Position numbers and translations under genes: made by a program. A model generated the notes under the pieces. It did not search any database, was not told the origin of the DNA, and was given only the letters and a program-made list of their open reading frames with translations. Source: Thermodesulfovibrionales bacterium (GTDB lineage Bacteria; Nitrospirota; Thermodesulfovibrionia; Thermodesulfovibrionales; Dissulfurispiraceae). From it: a stretch of DNA of 64,000 nucleotides. Location of the stretch: contig JAGUWD010000007.1 in NCBI GenBank assembly GCA_020062545.1, positions 186,001-250,000 of the forward strand. The letters run 5' to 3'. Shown here one piece after another: positions 18,098-25,532 of this stretch (positions are counted from its first letter, which is position 1; each line of letters begins with the position of its first letter).

Positions 18098-18415
18098 ATG
18101 AAGATGATCAGGGCATTTATCAGACCGGAAAAGGAGCAGGAGGTTGTTCTTGCATTGGAGGGAGCAGGTTTCCCGTCTCTTACAAAGATGCCGGTATTCG
18201 GCAGGGGAAAGCAGAAAGGGCTTCAGGTAGGTCCTGTGCATTATGATGAACTCCCGAAGACACTTATTATGACGGTTGTTGATACCGAGGATGTGGACAA
18301 GGTCGTAAAAATTATCCAGGATAAGGCGAGGACAGGCTTCATCGGAGATGGAAAGATATTCATCAGTCCTGTTGAGGCTGCATATACTGTGAGAACAGGA
18401 GAGGTAGGTTTATGA
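18098..18415 (+). CDS. nifI1: Nitrogenase switch-off PII-like protein NifI1
   Basis: A 105-residue PII-family protein. The start MKMIRAFIRPEKEQEVVLAL, then KMPVFGRGKQKGLQVG, HYDELPKTLIMTVV and TGFIGDGKIFISPVE are typical of NifI1 (also called GlnB-1 of nif clusters). With NifI2 it senses 2-oxoglutarate and ATP/ADP and, when ammonium is available, binds dinitrogenase to switch it off. It lacks the uridylylated tyrosine context of GlnB/GlnK. In methanogens and clostridia nifI1-nifI2 lie between nifH and nifD; here they follow nifX. It overlaps nifI2 by 4 bp (ATGA). AGGAGG precedes the start. Confidence 0.95.
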   Translation: MKMIRAFIRPEKEQEVVLALEGAGFPSLTKMPVFGRGKQKGLQVGPVHYDELPKTLIMTVVDTEDVDKVVKIIQDKARTGFIGDGKIFISPVEAAYTVRTGEVGL

Positions 18416-18828
18416 AAGAGATTACGGTAATTATCAGAAGAGACAAGCTCCCTGAGACAAAGCAGGTGCTCGAGGATCTGGGTTATCCGTCCCTCACAAT
18501 CCAGAGTGTTGAAGGAAGGGGAAAGCAGAAGGGCGCCATGTGCGCTGAGATGGACTCGGAGATGCCTGACAGTTTTTGCACCGCAGTTAAGCTGACTCCC
18601 ACACCTTCGGCATACGCCCTCGAGCATACCTTGCCGAAGGTTGCCCTATATGTGCCAAAAAGGATGCTCACGATAGTTGTGCCGGATGATGTGGTGACAA
18701 AAGTAGTGAAGTCGATAATAAAGGTCAACCAGACAGGCAGGCGAGGAGACGGAAAGATATTTGTTTCACCGATAGAGGGAGCTGTGAGGGTGAGGACAGG
18801 AGAGCACGACGGAGAAGCAATAGCTTGA
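18412..18828 (+). CDS. nifI2: Nitrogenase switch-off PII-like protein NifI2
   Basis: A 138-residue partner of NifI1. It starts MKEITVIIRRDKLPETKQVL and carries the elongated T-loop region expected for NifI2 (EGRGKQKGAMCAEMDSEMPD and onward), then TIVVPDDVVTKVVKSI and [20 protein letters not shown]. The pair forms a hetero-oligomer that inhibits nitrogenase directly. It overlaps nifI1 by 4 bp, so both are made together. Downstream lies a 341-bp gap filled by nested palindromic repeats B3 and A3, then fdxB. Presence of this pair argues that nitrogenase is regulated after translation and that the host is anaerobic. Confidence 0.95.
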   Translation: MKEITVIIRRDKLPETKQVLEDLGYPSLTIQSVEGRGKQKGAMCAEMDSEMPDSFCTAVKLTPTPSAYALEHTLPKVALYVPKRMLTIVVPDDVVTKVVKSIIKVNQTGRRGDGKIFVSPIEGAVRVRTGEHDGEAIA

Positions 18829-18832
18829 TTGA

Positions 18833-19141
18833 TGTAGCAATGAGCAAAACCGGCTTTCGTCTCAGGTGCTATTTTTCTACAGTTCTAAGCCCATTCTGCT
18901 ACAGCTGCAAAACTCGCTTTGCTCAAACAGTTGCGGCTATCAGGCAATGGTATGGTCTTGGAGCGACTTGGACAGCCCATGTGTGGCATGGATGTCTAAG
19001 CGGGCTGTCTTTGTTTCGGAGAATGGCTGGATGCCATTCGAGAATGAAGCGGAAAGATTATACCATTGCCTGACGCTCCATTTCGCTAAGAACTGTTGAC
19101 GAAAAATAGCAATTCGCTCAAGCCAGCTTTGCTTATCGACT
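18833..19141. repeat. Palindromic repeat B, copy 3, interrupted by a nested A repeat
   Basis: Left half 18833-18939 and right half 19074-19141 match repeats B1 and B2: CTACAGTTCTAAG, TGCTACAGCTGCAAAACTCG and CTAAGAACTGTT are shared core words. Outer arms (AGCAAAACCGGCTT against AAGCCAGCTTTGCT) are self-complementary with mismatches. The A3 copy sits between 'GCGGCTA' and 'CGCTCC', words that are only a few bases apart in B1 and B2. The gap between nifI2 and fdxB holds nothing else. Confidence 0.75.
18940..19073. repeat. Palindromic repeat A, copy 3 (inverted, nested in B3)
   Basis: About 134 bp in the opposite orientation to the other copies. Arms TCAGGCAATGGTATGGTCTT and AAGATTATACCATTGCCTGA pair with only G-T type differences. 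The core (reverse complement) matches the conserved A core. Confidence 0.85.
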
Positions 19142-19169
19142 TACTAATTACTTAATCATAGGAGGAATT

Positions 19170-19445
19170 ATGGCTATTATCGGGTACACAAGGGGAGGGA
19201 AGGAATGGACGCCCAGATTTATCGAGTCCATCGATGTGGAAAAATGCATAGGCTGCGGCAGGTGCTACAAGGTCTGCAGCAGGGATGTGCTTGAACTTAT
19301 AGAGAAGCCGTTTGAAGGAGAGGACGAATACGGAGACGACATGGGCAATAAGGTCATGTCGGTTGCAAATCCGGACAACTGCATCGGCTGCGAGGCTTGT
19401 TCGAGGATATGTACAAAGAGATGCCATGTACATATAGAACTATAG
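19170..19445 (+). CDS. fdxB: Nif-specific ferredoxin III (FdxB type)
   Basis: A 91-residue ferredoxin. It carries one CX2CX2CX3C motif at residues about 26-36 (CIGCGRCYKVC) and a second near residue 71-81 (CIGCEACSRIC), separated by a linker containing EKPFEGEDEYGDDMGNK. This layout matches the nif-associated ferredoxin III family (TIGR02936). It probably donates electrons for nitrogenase or cofactor assembly. It is the last gene of the nifH operon; AGGAGG precedes the start at 19170. No terminator hairpin with a T-run was seen after it. Confidence 0.9.
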   Translation: MAIIGYTRGGKEWTPRFIESIDVEKCIGCGRCYKVCSRDVLELIEKPFEGEDEYGDDMGNKVMSVANPDNCIGCEACSRICTKRCHVHIEL

Positions 19446-19594
19446 CGATTGTTTTAATTTCAGGTGGCCTTAACCTTACCTAATGTTCAGGATGCAATAA
19501 GTTTAAAAACTGCAAAAAAATGTGAAATTTATAAAAAAAATTTAAAAAAACAAATTAATTTTAATTAAACCGGATTTTTTGCAAAAAAATGACC

Positions 19595-19623
19595 TTGAAA
19601 TAGGCAAAAATACTTGCTAAATA
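19595..19623 (+). promoter_or_regulatory. Sigma-70 type promoter upstream of psiE-like gene
   Basis: TTGAAA (19595-19600), 17 bp, TAAATA (19618-19623). It is followed four bases later by the CIRCE operator, so the operator covers the expected transcription start. Confidence 0.7.
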
Positions 19624-19626
19624 TTA

Positions 19627-19653
19627 TTAGCACTCTCAATATTAGAGTGCTAA
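19627..19653 (+). promoter_or_regulatory. CIRCE element (HrcA operator)
   Basis: TTAGCACTC, 9 bp, GAGTGCTAA: a perfect CIRCE inverted repeat. HrcA represses heat-shock genes through it. Here the next gene is a psiE-like gene, not groES/groEL, dnaK or hrcA. The AT-rich sequence on either side (19446-19725) holds no other recognised gene. Confidence 0.93.
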
Positions 19654-19728
19654 TGCTTTGAAAAATCAAGATAATCAGCAGTGTTTATTGGAAGAAGACA
19701 AGATTAATGCTTAAACTCAAGGGGCGTG

Positions 19729-20271
19729 ATGACATTGACGCTTCCGAAGTCTGACAAGGCTATGGAAGGATCATATATGAAAAACAGTACGGATGAGATG
19801 GATAATAAGGATGAGGGGAAACAGGTAGAGTTCTATTTCTGGATACATTCCGCTTTTAGAAGGTATATAGAGGTAGCGATGGATTTAATCCTGATCGGAT
19901 TGGTGCTCGTGATTCTTGTCTTTACCATTAAAACTATTTACTTCTTGGGAACGGTTATTTATCGTGAGACAGATATCCCTCATGTAATTTCAGAATTTTT
20001 GTTCGTATTTATCCTTGTAGAGGTATTGCGGATTCTCATTATCTATATAGAATTTCATCATATTTCTGTTGATATAATGGTCGAGCTTGCAATCGTGGCA
20101 ATACTTAGAGAACTGATGCTGCATGGGGTTGTTGAAATGGATACTATAAAAATAGCCGGAGTATCTCTGCTGATAGCAGTCCTCGGACTATTACTTAAAT
20201 TTGGAGGTATACGAACAGTCGAAAAACATGTCAGCACATACAGGCCGTTTTTCCAATCCAAGAGTAAATGA
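19729..20271 (+). CDS. PsiE-family membrane protein behind a CIRCE operator
   Basis: A 180-residue membrane protein. Residues 1-40 are cytoplasmic and polar; four transmembrane segments follow (about 48-70, 85-105, 112-130, 140-158). FLFVFILVEVLRILIIYIEF and HISVDIMVELAIVAILRELM are the conserved blocks of the PsiE (phosphate-starvation-inducible E) family, of unknown function. The start is ATG 19729 with AAGGGG just upstream; GTG 19726 is an alternative. A sigma-70 promoter and a perfect CIRCE site lie upstream, so heat-shock control by HrcA is inferred. It stands between two nif transcription units and probably does not share their regulation. Confidence 0.85.
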   Translation: MTLTLPKSDKAMEGSYMKNSTDEMDNKDEGKQVEFYFWIHSAFRRYIEVAMDLILIGLVLVILVFTIKTIYFLGTVIYRETDIPHVISEFLFVFILVEVLRILIIYIEFHHISVDIMVELAIVAILRELMLHGVVEMDTIKIAGVSLLIAVLGLLLKFGGIRTVEKHVSTYRPFFQSKSK

Positions 20272-20351
20272 GGCCGCTAATCTTTAATGCCCTCCTTTCA
20301 GAGGATTTTTTTCTGGTTGTAAATGCGGTTATCGGAAAGCCTCTTATACCT

Positions 20352-20381
20352 ACAAAAATGTTATAAACCACACATAAATGT
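20352..20381 (+). promoter_or_regulatory. Paired ACA-N4-TGT sites upstream of nifB
   Basis: ACA-AAAA-TGT (20352-20361) and ACA-TAAA-TGT (20372-20381), centres 20 bp apart, as at nifH. Inner halves form TGT-N10-ACA (20359-20374), a NifA-type activator site. The nearer centre is about 60 bp before the -24 element. Confidence 0.75.
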
Positions 20382-20435
20382 AAAGGGGTTATACGGGTGG
20401 TTAAAAGTTCCTTAAGTATTTCATGTGGTTATAAC

Positions 20436-20451
20436 TGGCATCCCTATTGCT
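20436..20451 (+). promoter_or_regulatory. Sigma-54 promoter of the nifB-mod operon
   Basis: TGGCAT (20436-20441), 5 bp, TTGCT (20447-20451), with correct GG-N10-GC spacing. It lies about 38 bp before nifB. Confidence 0.88.
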
Positions 20452-20488
20452 TATTCTTTTTCAATGAATATTTCAGGAGGTGTGATAC

Positions 20489-21382
20489 ATGTTGACATTG
20501 AAGCAATATAAGCACAGTGACATTATGAAGACCCATCCGTGCTTTTCAGGGGAGGCGCATCACAAGTTCGGCAGAATACATCTTCCTGTTGCGCCTGCGT
20601 GCAATATACAGTGCAGGTACTGCATAAGGAAATATGACTGCGCTAATGAATCGAGGCCTGGAATTACGAGCAAGGTTCTGACTCCGTCAGAGGCTTTGGA
20701 GCGGGTAAGGGCACTTGTTGAGAGAAATGAAAAGCTTAGCGTTGTTGGAATTGCGGGGCCTGGAGATCCTCTGGCAAACGATACAACTTTCAAAACACTA
20801 AGGGCAATTAACAGGGAATTCCCCGATCTTATTCTATGCGTTTCCACAAACGGCCTTTATCTTTCCGACAGGCTTGAAGACCTTGTGAGATCGGGAGTAA
20901 GAAGCCTCACCATTACTATCAACGCTGTAATGCCAGAAACAGCAGAGAAGATATATTCGTGGGTCTCATACAGAGGGCGTAAATACACTGGAAGAGATGC
21001 AGCAGAATGCCTTCTGTGTAATCAGTGGAGAGGACTGAGAAACGCCATTGACGCTGGATTGATTGTAAAAGTGAATAGTGTTTTAATCCCCGGCGTGAAC
21101 GATGAGGAGATTCCTTTAATTGCGTGGCTTGCAGGGGGGAAGGGTGCTGATTTAATGAACATAATGCCTCTGATACCCCAGGCAGAATTTGAGTATTTGC
21201 AGAGGCCTTCCCGTGAAATGATTAATATCATGAGAGAGAAGTGCATTAAGTATATTCCGCAGATGACCCACTGCAGACAGTGCAGGGCGGATGCATGCGG
21301 AATTCTTGGAGAAGACAAGGATATGGAGCTTGAGGTTTTAAATGCGAGGATAGGAGAAGAATATTGTGAGATGGTTAACTGA
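20489..21382 (+). CDS. nifB: FeMo-cofactor precursor synthase NifB (no NifX domain)
   Basis: A 297-residue radical SAM enzyme that builds NifB-co, the 8Fe-9S-C core of FeMo-cofactor. THPCFSGEAHHKFGRIHLPV contains the nif-specific HPCF motif; the SAM cluster cysteines are CNIQCRYC, followed by RKYDCANESRPG. C-terminal cysteines CRQCRADACG supply further cluster ligands. The C-terminal NifX-like domain found in proteobacterial NifB is absent, giving the short archaeal/anaerobe form. AGGAGG precedes the ATG at 20489. It opens an operon with hesA and modEABC behind a sigma-54 promoter with NifA-like sites, linking molybdenum uptake to cofactor synthesis. Confidence 0.96.
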   Translation: MLTLKQYKHSDIMKTHPCFSGEAHHKFGRIHLPVAPACNIQCRYCIRKYDCANESRPGITSKVLTPSEALERVRALVERNEKLSVVGIAGPGDPLANDTTFKTLRAINREFPDLILCVSTNGLYLSDRLEDLVRSGVRSLTITINAVMPETAEKIYSWVSYRGRKYTGRDAAECLLCNQWRGLRNAIDAGLIVKVNSVLIPGVNDEEIPLIAWLAGGKGADLMNIMPLIPQAEFEYLQRPSREMINIMREKCIKYIPQMTHCRQCRADACGILGEDKDMELEVLNARIGEEYCEMVN

Positions 21383-21383
21383 T

Positions 21384-22202
21384 ATGGAACTTGAGCGTTA
21401 CCGCAGGCAATTGATGCTTGATAGTTTTACTGCGGAGCATCAGCAGAGGCTGAAGGATTCCACTGCACTTATCGCAGGAATAGGCGGGCTTGGAGGGACT
21501 GCTGCACTGTATCTTGCAGTTGCAGGCATAGGAAAGATGGTCTTTGCCCATTACGGGAATCTTACACTTTCAAACATGAACAGGCAGATATTGATGAGGC
21601 ATGATTGGATAGGCAAAAGCAGGGTTATCCAGGCAATGAAGACCATTGAAGACATAAATCCCGATGTAGAGGTTGAGATATACAATGAAAGAATTACAGG
21701 AGATAATGTTGATAGACTTCTCAACGGAGTTCACATTGCTCTCTCTGCCCGCCCCAATTTCCATGAAAGGCGGGTGTTAAACAATGCGTGTGTAAGAAAG
21801 GATATTCCGATGGTCGAGGCAGCCATGAACGGTATGGAGGGTTATATTTTCAATGTCGTCCCTGAAAAGACCCCATGCCTTAACTGTCTGTATCCGGATG
21901 ATAACCCTGAATGGCAGGAGCTTGGATTCCCGGTTCTTGGCGCTGTCTCTGGAATGCTCGGATGCCTTATGGCCATTGAGGCAATCAAGCTGCTCACAGA
22001 CTATGGTAAACCGATGCTTTCAAAGATGCTTGTGTTTAATACCATTGATATGGAGTTCAGGAAGCTCAATATCTACAGGGATAGAAATTGCAAGGTGTGC
22101 GGTATTGCTATGGAGAATGAAAAGGGATTGCAATCCGTTATTCCCTGTGATATATTACGGTATGAAGAAAGAGAAACAGAAACCATGCACAAGCAGTGTT
22201 AA
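21384..22202 (+). CDS. hesA: HesA/MoeB/ThiF family E1-like protein
   Basis: A 272-residue adenylyl-transferase fold protein. The nucleotide motif is AGIGGLGGTAALYLAVAGIG, followed by NLTLSNMNRQILM with the conserved arginine; two zinc CxxC pairs are CLNCLYPDD and CKVCGIAM. Proteins of this type (HesA) are linked to nif clusters and are thought to help molybdenum or sulfur handling in cofactor synthesis; the exact reaction is not established. The start is ATG 21384, one base after the nifB stop; the open frame begins 18 bp earlier inside nifB. Its 3' end overlaps the possible long start of modE. Confidence 0.88.
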   Translation: MELERYRRQLMLDSFTAEHQQRLKDSTALIAGIGGLGGTAALYLAVAGIGKMVFAHYGNLTLSNMNRQILMRHDWIGKSRVIQAMKTIEDINPDVEVEIYNERITGDNVDRLLNGVHIALSARPNFHERRVLNNACVRKDIPMVEAAMNGMEGYIFNVVPEKTPCLNCLYPDDNPEWQELGFPVLGAVSGMLGCLMAIEAIKLLTDYGKPMLSKMLVFNTIDMEFRKLNIYRDRNCKVCGIAMENEKGLQSVIPCDILRYEERETETMHKQC

Positions 22203-22542
22203 ATCAAAGGACTATAGTTTTATGGGGCGTGTCTGGATTGAAGGCAAAGAGGGAACATTTCTGGGATACGGCAGGGTGGTGCTCCTTGAGAGAATTAAAC
22301 AGTATGGTTCGATTTCAGAGGCAGCGAAGTCGATGGATATGTCTTACCGGCATGCATGGGAGCTTGTGGACTCCATGAATCATCAATCAAGAAGACCTCT
22401 TGTTGAGACCGCAACAGGAGGGAAGGGAGGAGGCGGAGCGAGGCTTACCGAGGCCGGGGAAAGGGCAATAGGATTGTTCTGGAATTTTTACAACAACTTC
22501 AGGAAATTTCTGAAGCAGGAAATGAAGGGATTCAGGATTTAA
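22162..22542 (+). CDS. modE: ModE-like molybdate regulator, DNA-binding domain only
   Basis: A 126-residue protein if started at ATG 22162, or 106 residues from ATG 22222, which has AAAGGA upstream. The conserved winged helix is GRVVLLERIKQYGSISEAAK followed by MSYRHAWELVDSMN and TGGKGGGGARLTEAG, which are diagnostic of the ModE N-terminal domain. The C-terminal molybdate-binding Mop/TOBE repeats of full ModE are absent. It may still regulate mod genes using another sensor, or act as an adaptor. It overlaps hesA by 41 bp in the longer form and is 50 bp ahead of modA, in the nifB operon. Confidence 0.85.
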   Translation: MKKEKQKPCTSSVKSKDYSFMGRVWIEGKEGTFLGYGRVVLLERIKQYGSISEAAKSMDMSYRHAWELVDSMNHQSRRPLVETATGGKGGGGARLTEAGERAIGLFWNFYNNFRKFLKQEMKGFRI

Positions 22543-22592
22543 AATTTTTTATTTTCGTTATGTTTGATTATATATTGCGAAAGGAAGAGGTT

Positions 22593-23381
22593 ATGTTTAA
22601 AAATGCCTGTATATTGGTTTTGATTTTTTTATCTGTCCTGTTAACAACGGGGATAGGCCTTGCAGAATCGCAAAAGGAGATAACAGTTTCTGCTGCCATC
22701 AGCCTGAAGAATGCCTTTGAGGAAATAGGCAAGCTTTACGAAGATAGGAATAAGGGAACCATGGTTGTGTTTAACTTCGGCGCCTCTGGAGATCTGATAA
22801 GGCAGATTGAGGGAGGCGCACCTGTGGATGTCTTTGCATCAGCGGCACAGAAAGACATGGACGATATAGAACATAAAGGCATGATTCTGAAAGATACGAG
22901 AATAAATATTGCTGCGAATACCGTTGTTCTTATCGTTCCTGAGGGATCAAAGACAAAAATAAAATCTTTTGAAGACCTGATGTCGGGCCTGATATCGAAA
23001 AAGATAAGCAGAATCGCTGTTGGCAATCCGAAGACGGTACCGGCAGGGCGCTATGCCATGGAAGTCTTCAAGTATTATAAGGTTGCAGAAACAATTAAAG
23101 ACAGGCTTGTTTTTGCGGAGAATGTAAGACAGGTGCTTGACTATGTGGCACGGGGAGAGGTGGATGCCGGCATTGTTTATTCAACCGATGCCATGGTCAG
23201 ATCAAAGGAAGTAAAGATTGCGGCAGTTGCTCCAGAGGCAAGCCACAAGCCGGTGGTGTATCCGATGGCGGTGGTGAAAGGCTCAAAGAACGAAGTATTG
23301 GCAAAGGAATTTATCTCCCTTGTGACATCGCCGAAAGGGGGAATTATTCTTAAGAAATATGGGTTTAAGGCTGTACGGTAA
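22593..23381 (+). CDS. modA: Molybdate-binding periplasmic protein ModA
   Basis: A 262-residue solute-binding protein. Signal peptide at residues 1-26 (MFKNACILVLIFLSVLLTTG, cleavage near GLAESQ). Mature start VSAAISLKNAFEEIGKLYE then FNFGASGDLIRQIEGGAPVD, with serine and backbone groups that bind the oxyanion, and AGIVYSTDAM near the end. These are ModA hallmarks. The start ATG 22593 has GGAAGAGG upstream; the open frame begins 33 bp earlier without a ribosome site. It delivers molybdate or tungstate to ModB. Together with nifB and hesA in one operon it supplies Mo for FeMo-co. Confidence 0.93.
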   Translation: MFKNACILVLIFLSVLLTTGIGLAESQKEITVSAAISLKNAFEEIGKLYEDRNKGTMVVFNFGASGDLIRQIEGGAPVDVFASAAQKDMDDIEHKGMILKDTRINIAANTVVLIVPEGSKTKIKSFEDLMSGLISKKISRIAVGNPKTVPAGRYAMEVFKYYKVAETIKDRLVFAENVRQVLDYVARGEVDAGIVYSTDAMVRSKEVKIAAVAPEASHKPVVYPMAVVKGSKNEVLAKEFISLVTSPKGGIILKKYGFKAVR

Positions 23382-23387
23382 GTAGGG

Positions 23388-24053
23388 ATGGACAATTCAA
23401 CATTATTTTCATTGAGACTTTCGCTGCAGGTGGCGGCGGTTGCTACTTTCTTTGTGGTGCTCGCAGGCACGTGTATTGCCTATTTCCTTGCACGCAGGGA
23501 GTTTAAAGGAAAAGAACTCATAGATATATTATTTACTCTCCCCCTTGTATTGCCGCCTACGGTAACGGGTTATTATCTCATAATCATTTTCGGGAGGAAT
23601 GGTTATATCGGCAGATTGATTTACGAGTGGACAGGATGGACGATTATGTTTACATGGTATGCTGCTGTGCTTGCCTCTTTTGTAGTGGCGCTTCCTTTAA
23701 TGATAAAGACCTCACGGGCAGCCATAGAATCCGTGGATAAAAATCTTATTAATGCCTCTTATACCCTTGGCCATTCAGAATTTGAGACGACACTAAAGGT
23801 TATTTTGCCTCTTGCAAAAAGAAGCATTATCGCAGGCACCGTCCTTTCCTTTGCAAGGGCAATGGGAGAGTTCGGTGCTACATTGATGATAGCTGGAAAT
23901 ATTCCCGGCAAGACAGACACGATGCCTCTTGCCATATATTCCCTTGCGAGCAGCGGTGAGGGGGCAAAGGCGAATGCAATGGTCGTTTTATTAACCGTGA
24001 TGTCCGGCGTCTTTCTGTATCTCGCAAATAGGTACTCAAGGAGAATTGTCTGA
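23388..24053 (+). CDS. modB: Molybdate ABC transporter permease ModB
   Basis: A 221-residue inner-membrane permease with about five to six membrane segments. FTLPLVLPPTVTGYYLIIIF near residue 45 and the EAA loop ASYTLGHSEFETTLKVILPL with the downstream GTVLSFARAMGEFGATLMIA are typical ModB sequences. It forms the channel for molybdate with ModC. It begins 6 bp after modA and its TGA overlaps the modC ATG by one base (TGATG), so the three are translationally coupled. The gene is intact and of normal length. Confidence 0.95.
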   Translation: MDNSTLFSLRLSLQVAAVATFFVVLAGTCIAYFLARREFKGKELIDILFTLPLVLPPTVTGYYLIIIFGRNGYIGRLIYEWTGWTIMFTWYAAVLASFVVALPLMIKTSRAAIESVDKNLINASYTLGHSEFETTLKVILPLAKRSIIAGTVLSFARAMGEFGATLMIAGNIPGKTDTMPLAIYSLASSGEGAKANAMVVLLTVMSGVFLYLANRYSRRIV

Positions 24054-24814
24054 TGGGATTAGAAGTCAGGCTGAAAAAGAGGGTGAACGGCTTTACGCTC
24101 GATGTAGAGTGGAATATGGATAACGAGATTGTTGTCCTCTTCGGCTACTCAGGGGCAGGCAAATCAATGACCCTTCAGATGGTTACAGGACTTATGAGAC
24201 CTGACGAAGGATATATTGCTTCAAACGGAAAGATTTTTTTTGATAGTTCCAAAGATATCGACCTTCCTCCTCAGGGACGTCCATTTGGTTATGTATTTCA
24301 GGATCTGGCATTGTTTCCCCATATGACTGTTAAGGAGAATATTCAATACGGTGCCAACGGCATGGATAGGACAGAGCGTCATAAAAAGACAATGGAGATG
24401 ATAAGGGCATTTCATCTTGATGGGCTTGAAGACAGGCTGCCCAGGGAAGTATCAGGGGGACAGAAGCAGAGGATTGCCATTGCAAGGGCGCTGATAAGAA
24501 GACCCGATGTTTTACTTCTTGATGAGCCATTTTCAGCCCTTGATAATCCTCTCAGGCTCGAAATGAGAGGTCTGCTAAAAGAGGTGAGGAGCGAATTCAA
24601 CATCCCTGTAGTGCTCGTGACGCATGATATCACCGAGGCATTAACCATGGCGGATCGGCTCATAGTCTATTCAGGCGGAAAAGCGGTGCAGACAGGCACT
24701 CCTGAAGAAATATACCTGAATCCTGCAACCGACGAGGTCGTGCGTCTTGTGCATACAATGCCAGAATATCCGGAATTCTTGCATAGTTTCGGGCTATCCT
24801 CTAAAATATCCTGA
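24053..24814 (+). CDS. modC: Molybdate ABC transporter ATPase ModC
   Basis: A 253-residue ABC ATPase. Walker A is GYSGAGKSMT near residue 32, the Q-loop FGYVFQDLALFPHMTV, signature VSGGQKQR, Walker B VLLLDEPFSALD and switch VLVTHDITEA. It energises the molybdate importer. The protein stops soon after the nucleotide-binding domain and lacks the C-terminal Mop domain present in many ModC proteins, as ModE here also lacks Mop repeats. The start overlaps the modB stop by one base, and its own stop overlaps the next ATG in the same way. Confidence 0.93.
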   Translation: MGLEVRLKKRVNGFTLDVEWNMDNEIVVLFGYSGAGKSMTLQMVTGLMRPDEGYIASNGKIFFDSSKDIDLPPQGRPFGYVFQDLALFPHMTVKENIQYGANGMDRTERHKKTMEMIRAFHLDGLEDRLPREVSGGQKQRIAIARALIRRPDVLLLDEPFSALDNPLRLEMRGLLKEVRSEFNIPVVLVTHDITEALTMADRLIVYSGGKAVQTGTPEEIYLNPATDEVVRLVHTMPEYPEFLHSFGLSSKIS

Positions 24815-25206
24815 TGAATAACAGAAAACCACACACCCTTCCTTCATCTGTAATTTACTGCTTCTTTGCCCTGGGCATCGTCTCGGCTATTGCCTTCAGG
24901 GCGATTATAGTCCTTCAGCGGCTTGAGCCTTCATGGGTTAGGCCTGTATGGTATGTTGGAGTCCTCGGTTATATGGTCTTTTTCCTATACAGGTATTACA
25001 TCTCCGAGAAGAGGAAAAAAGCCATTGAAAAGTTCCAGTTGATCGAAAAGGTAAAGGCAAATGCATGTCTTACTGAAGAAGACAGAGAGGTGGTTATCTA
25101 TCTCCTTTCATCCATTAGAAAATCACCTGAAAATGTTAATTATTTCATTATATTCCTGCTCTCCATTTTAGCGATAATTGCCGATATATGTTTCGCACTT
25201 TCTTAA
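24814..25206 (+). CDS. Small membrane protein of unknown function, mod operon tail
   Basis: A 130-residue protein with three predicted transmembrane segments (about 11-31, 43-60 and 108-128). Between them lies a charged cytoplasmic part (YYISEKRKKAIEKFQLIEKV, then TEEDREVVIYLLSS). No family could be recognised. Its ATG overlaps the modC stop by one base, so it is coupled to the molybdate transporter; a link to molybdate or nitrogenase physiology is suggested only by that position. The gene ends just before palindromic repeat B1. Confidence 0.7.
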   Translation: MNNRKPHTLPSSVIYCFFALGIVSAIAFRAIIVLQRLEPSWVRPVWYVGVLGYMVFFLYRYYISEKRKKAIEKFQLIEKVKANACLTEEDREVVIYLLSSIRKSPENVNYFIIFLLSILAIIADICFALS

Positions 25207-25222
25207 ACCACATTATACTGTG

Positions 25223-25409
25223 ATCCAGTGATAAGGATAAGTCTCTTTCGTTCAGAAGCTCTGTTTTGACAGTTCTAATGCTCCTTATGCTACAGCCGCA
25301 AAACTCACCCTTCGGGTTCAAACACTTGCGGCTGTTTAACGCTCCAGTCGCAAAGAACTGTTACCAAAACATCGCTATTTACTTTAGAGCCTTATCCTTA
25401 TCGCTGGAT
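25223..25409. repeat. Palindromic repeat B, copy 1
   Basis: 187 bp, nearly identical to B2 (55074-55260). Arms ATCCAGTGATAAGGATAAG and CTTATCCTTATCGCTGGAT pair with one G-T. Internal nested arms: TGTTTTGACAGTTCT against AGAACTGTTACCAAAACA, and ACAGCCGCAA against TTGCGGCTGT around a CACCCTTCGGGTT loop. It fills most of the gap between the mod operon and the chemoreceptor gene. Confidence 0.92.
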
Positions 25410-25532
25410 TTGGATTATTCATAAATTACGGACAGCCAGGACAGAAGACAAAGTAAACTTTTAAATTCAGGACAAACCGCATGAAAAATGCTAATATTTT
25501 TTTAAAAAAAGAGAATGGGGGGTAAAGAGGAT

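Noticed and set aside
18825-19099. Open frames of 77-82 codons across repeats B3/A3
   Set aside because: They lie wholly inside palindromic repeats, have no family resemblance, and both strands are open because of the repeat symmetry.
17374-19141. Clustered A and B repeats considered as a CRISPR array
   Set aside because: Units are 124-187 bp palindromes separated by genes, without regular spacers or cas genes.
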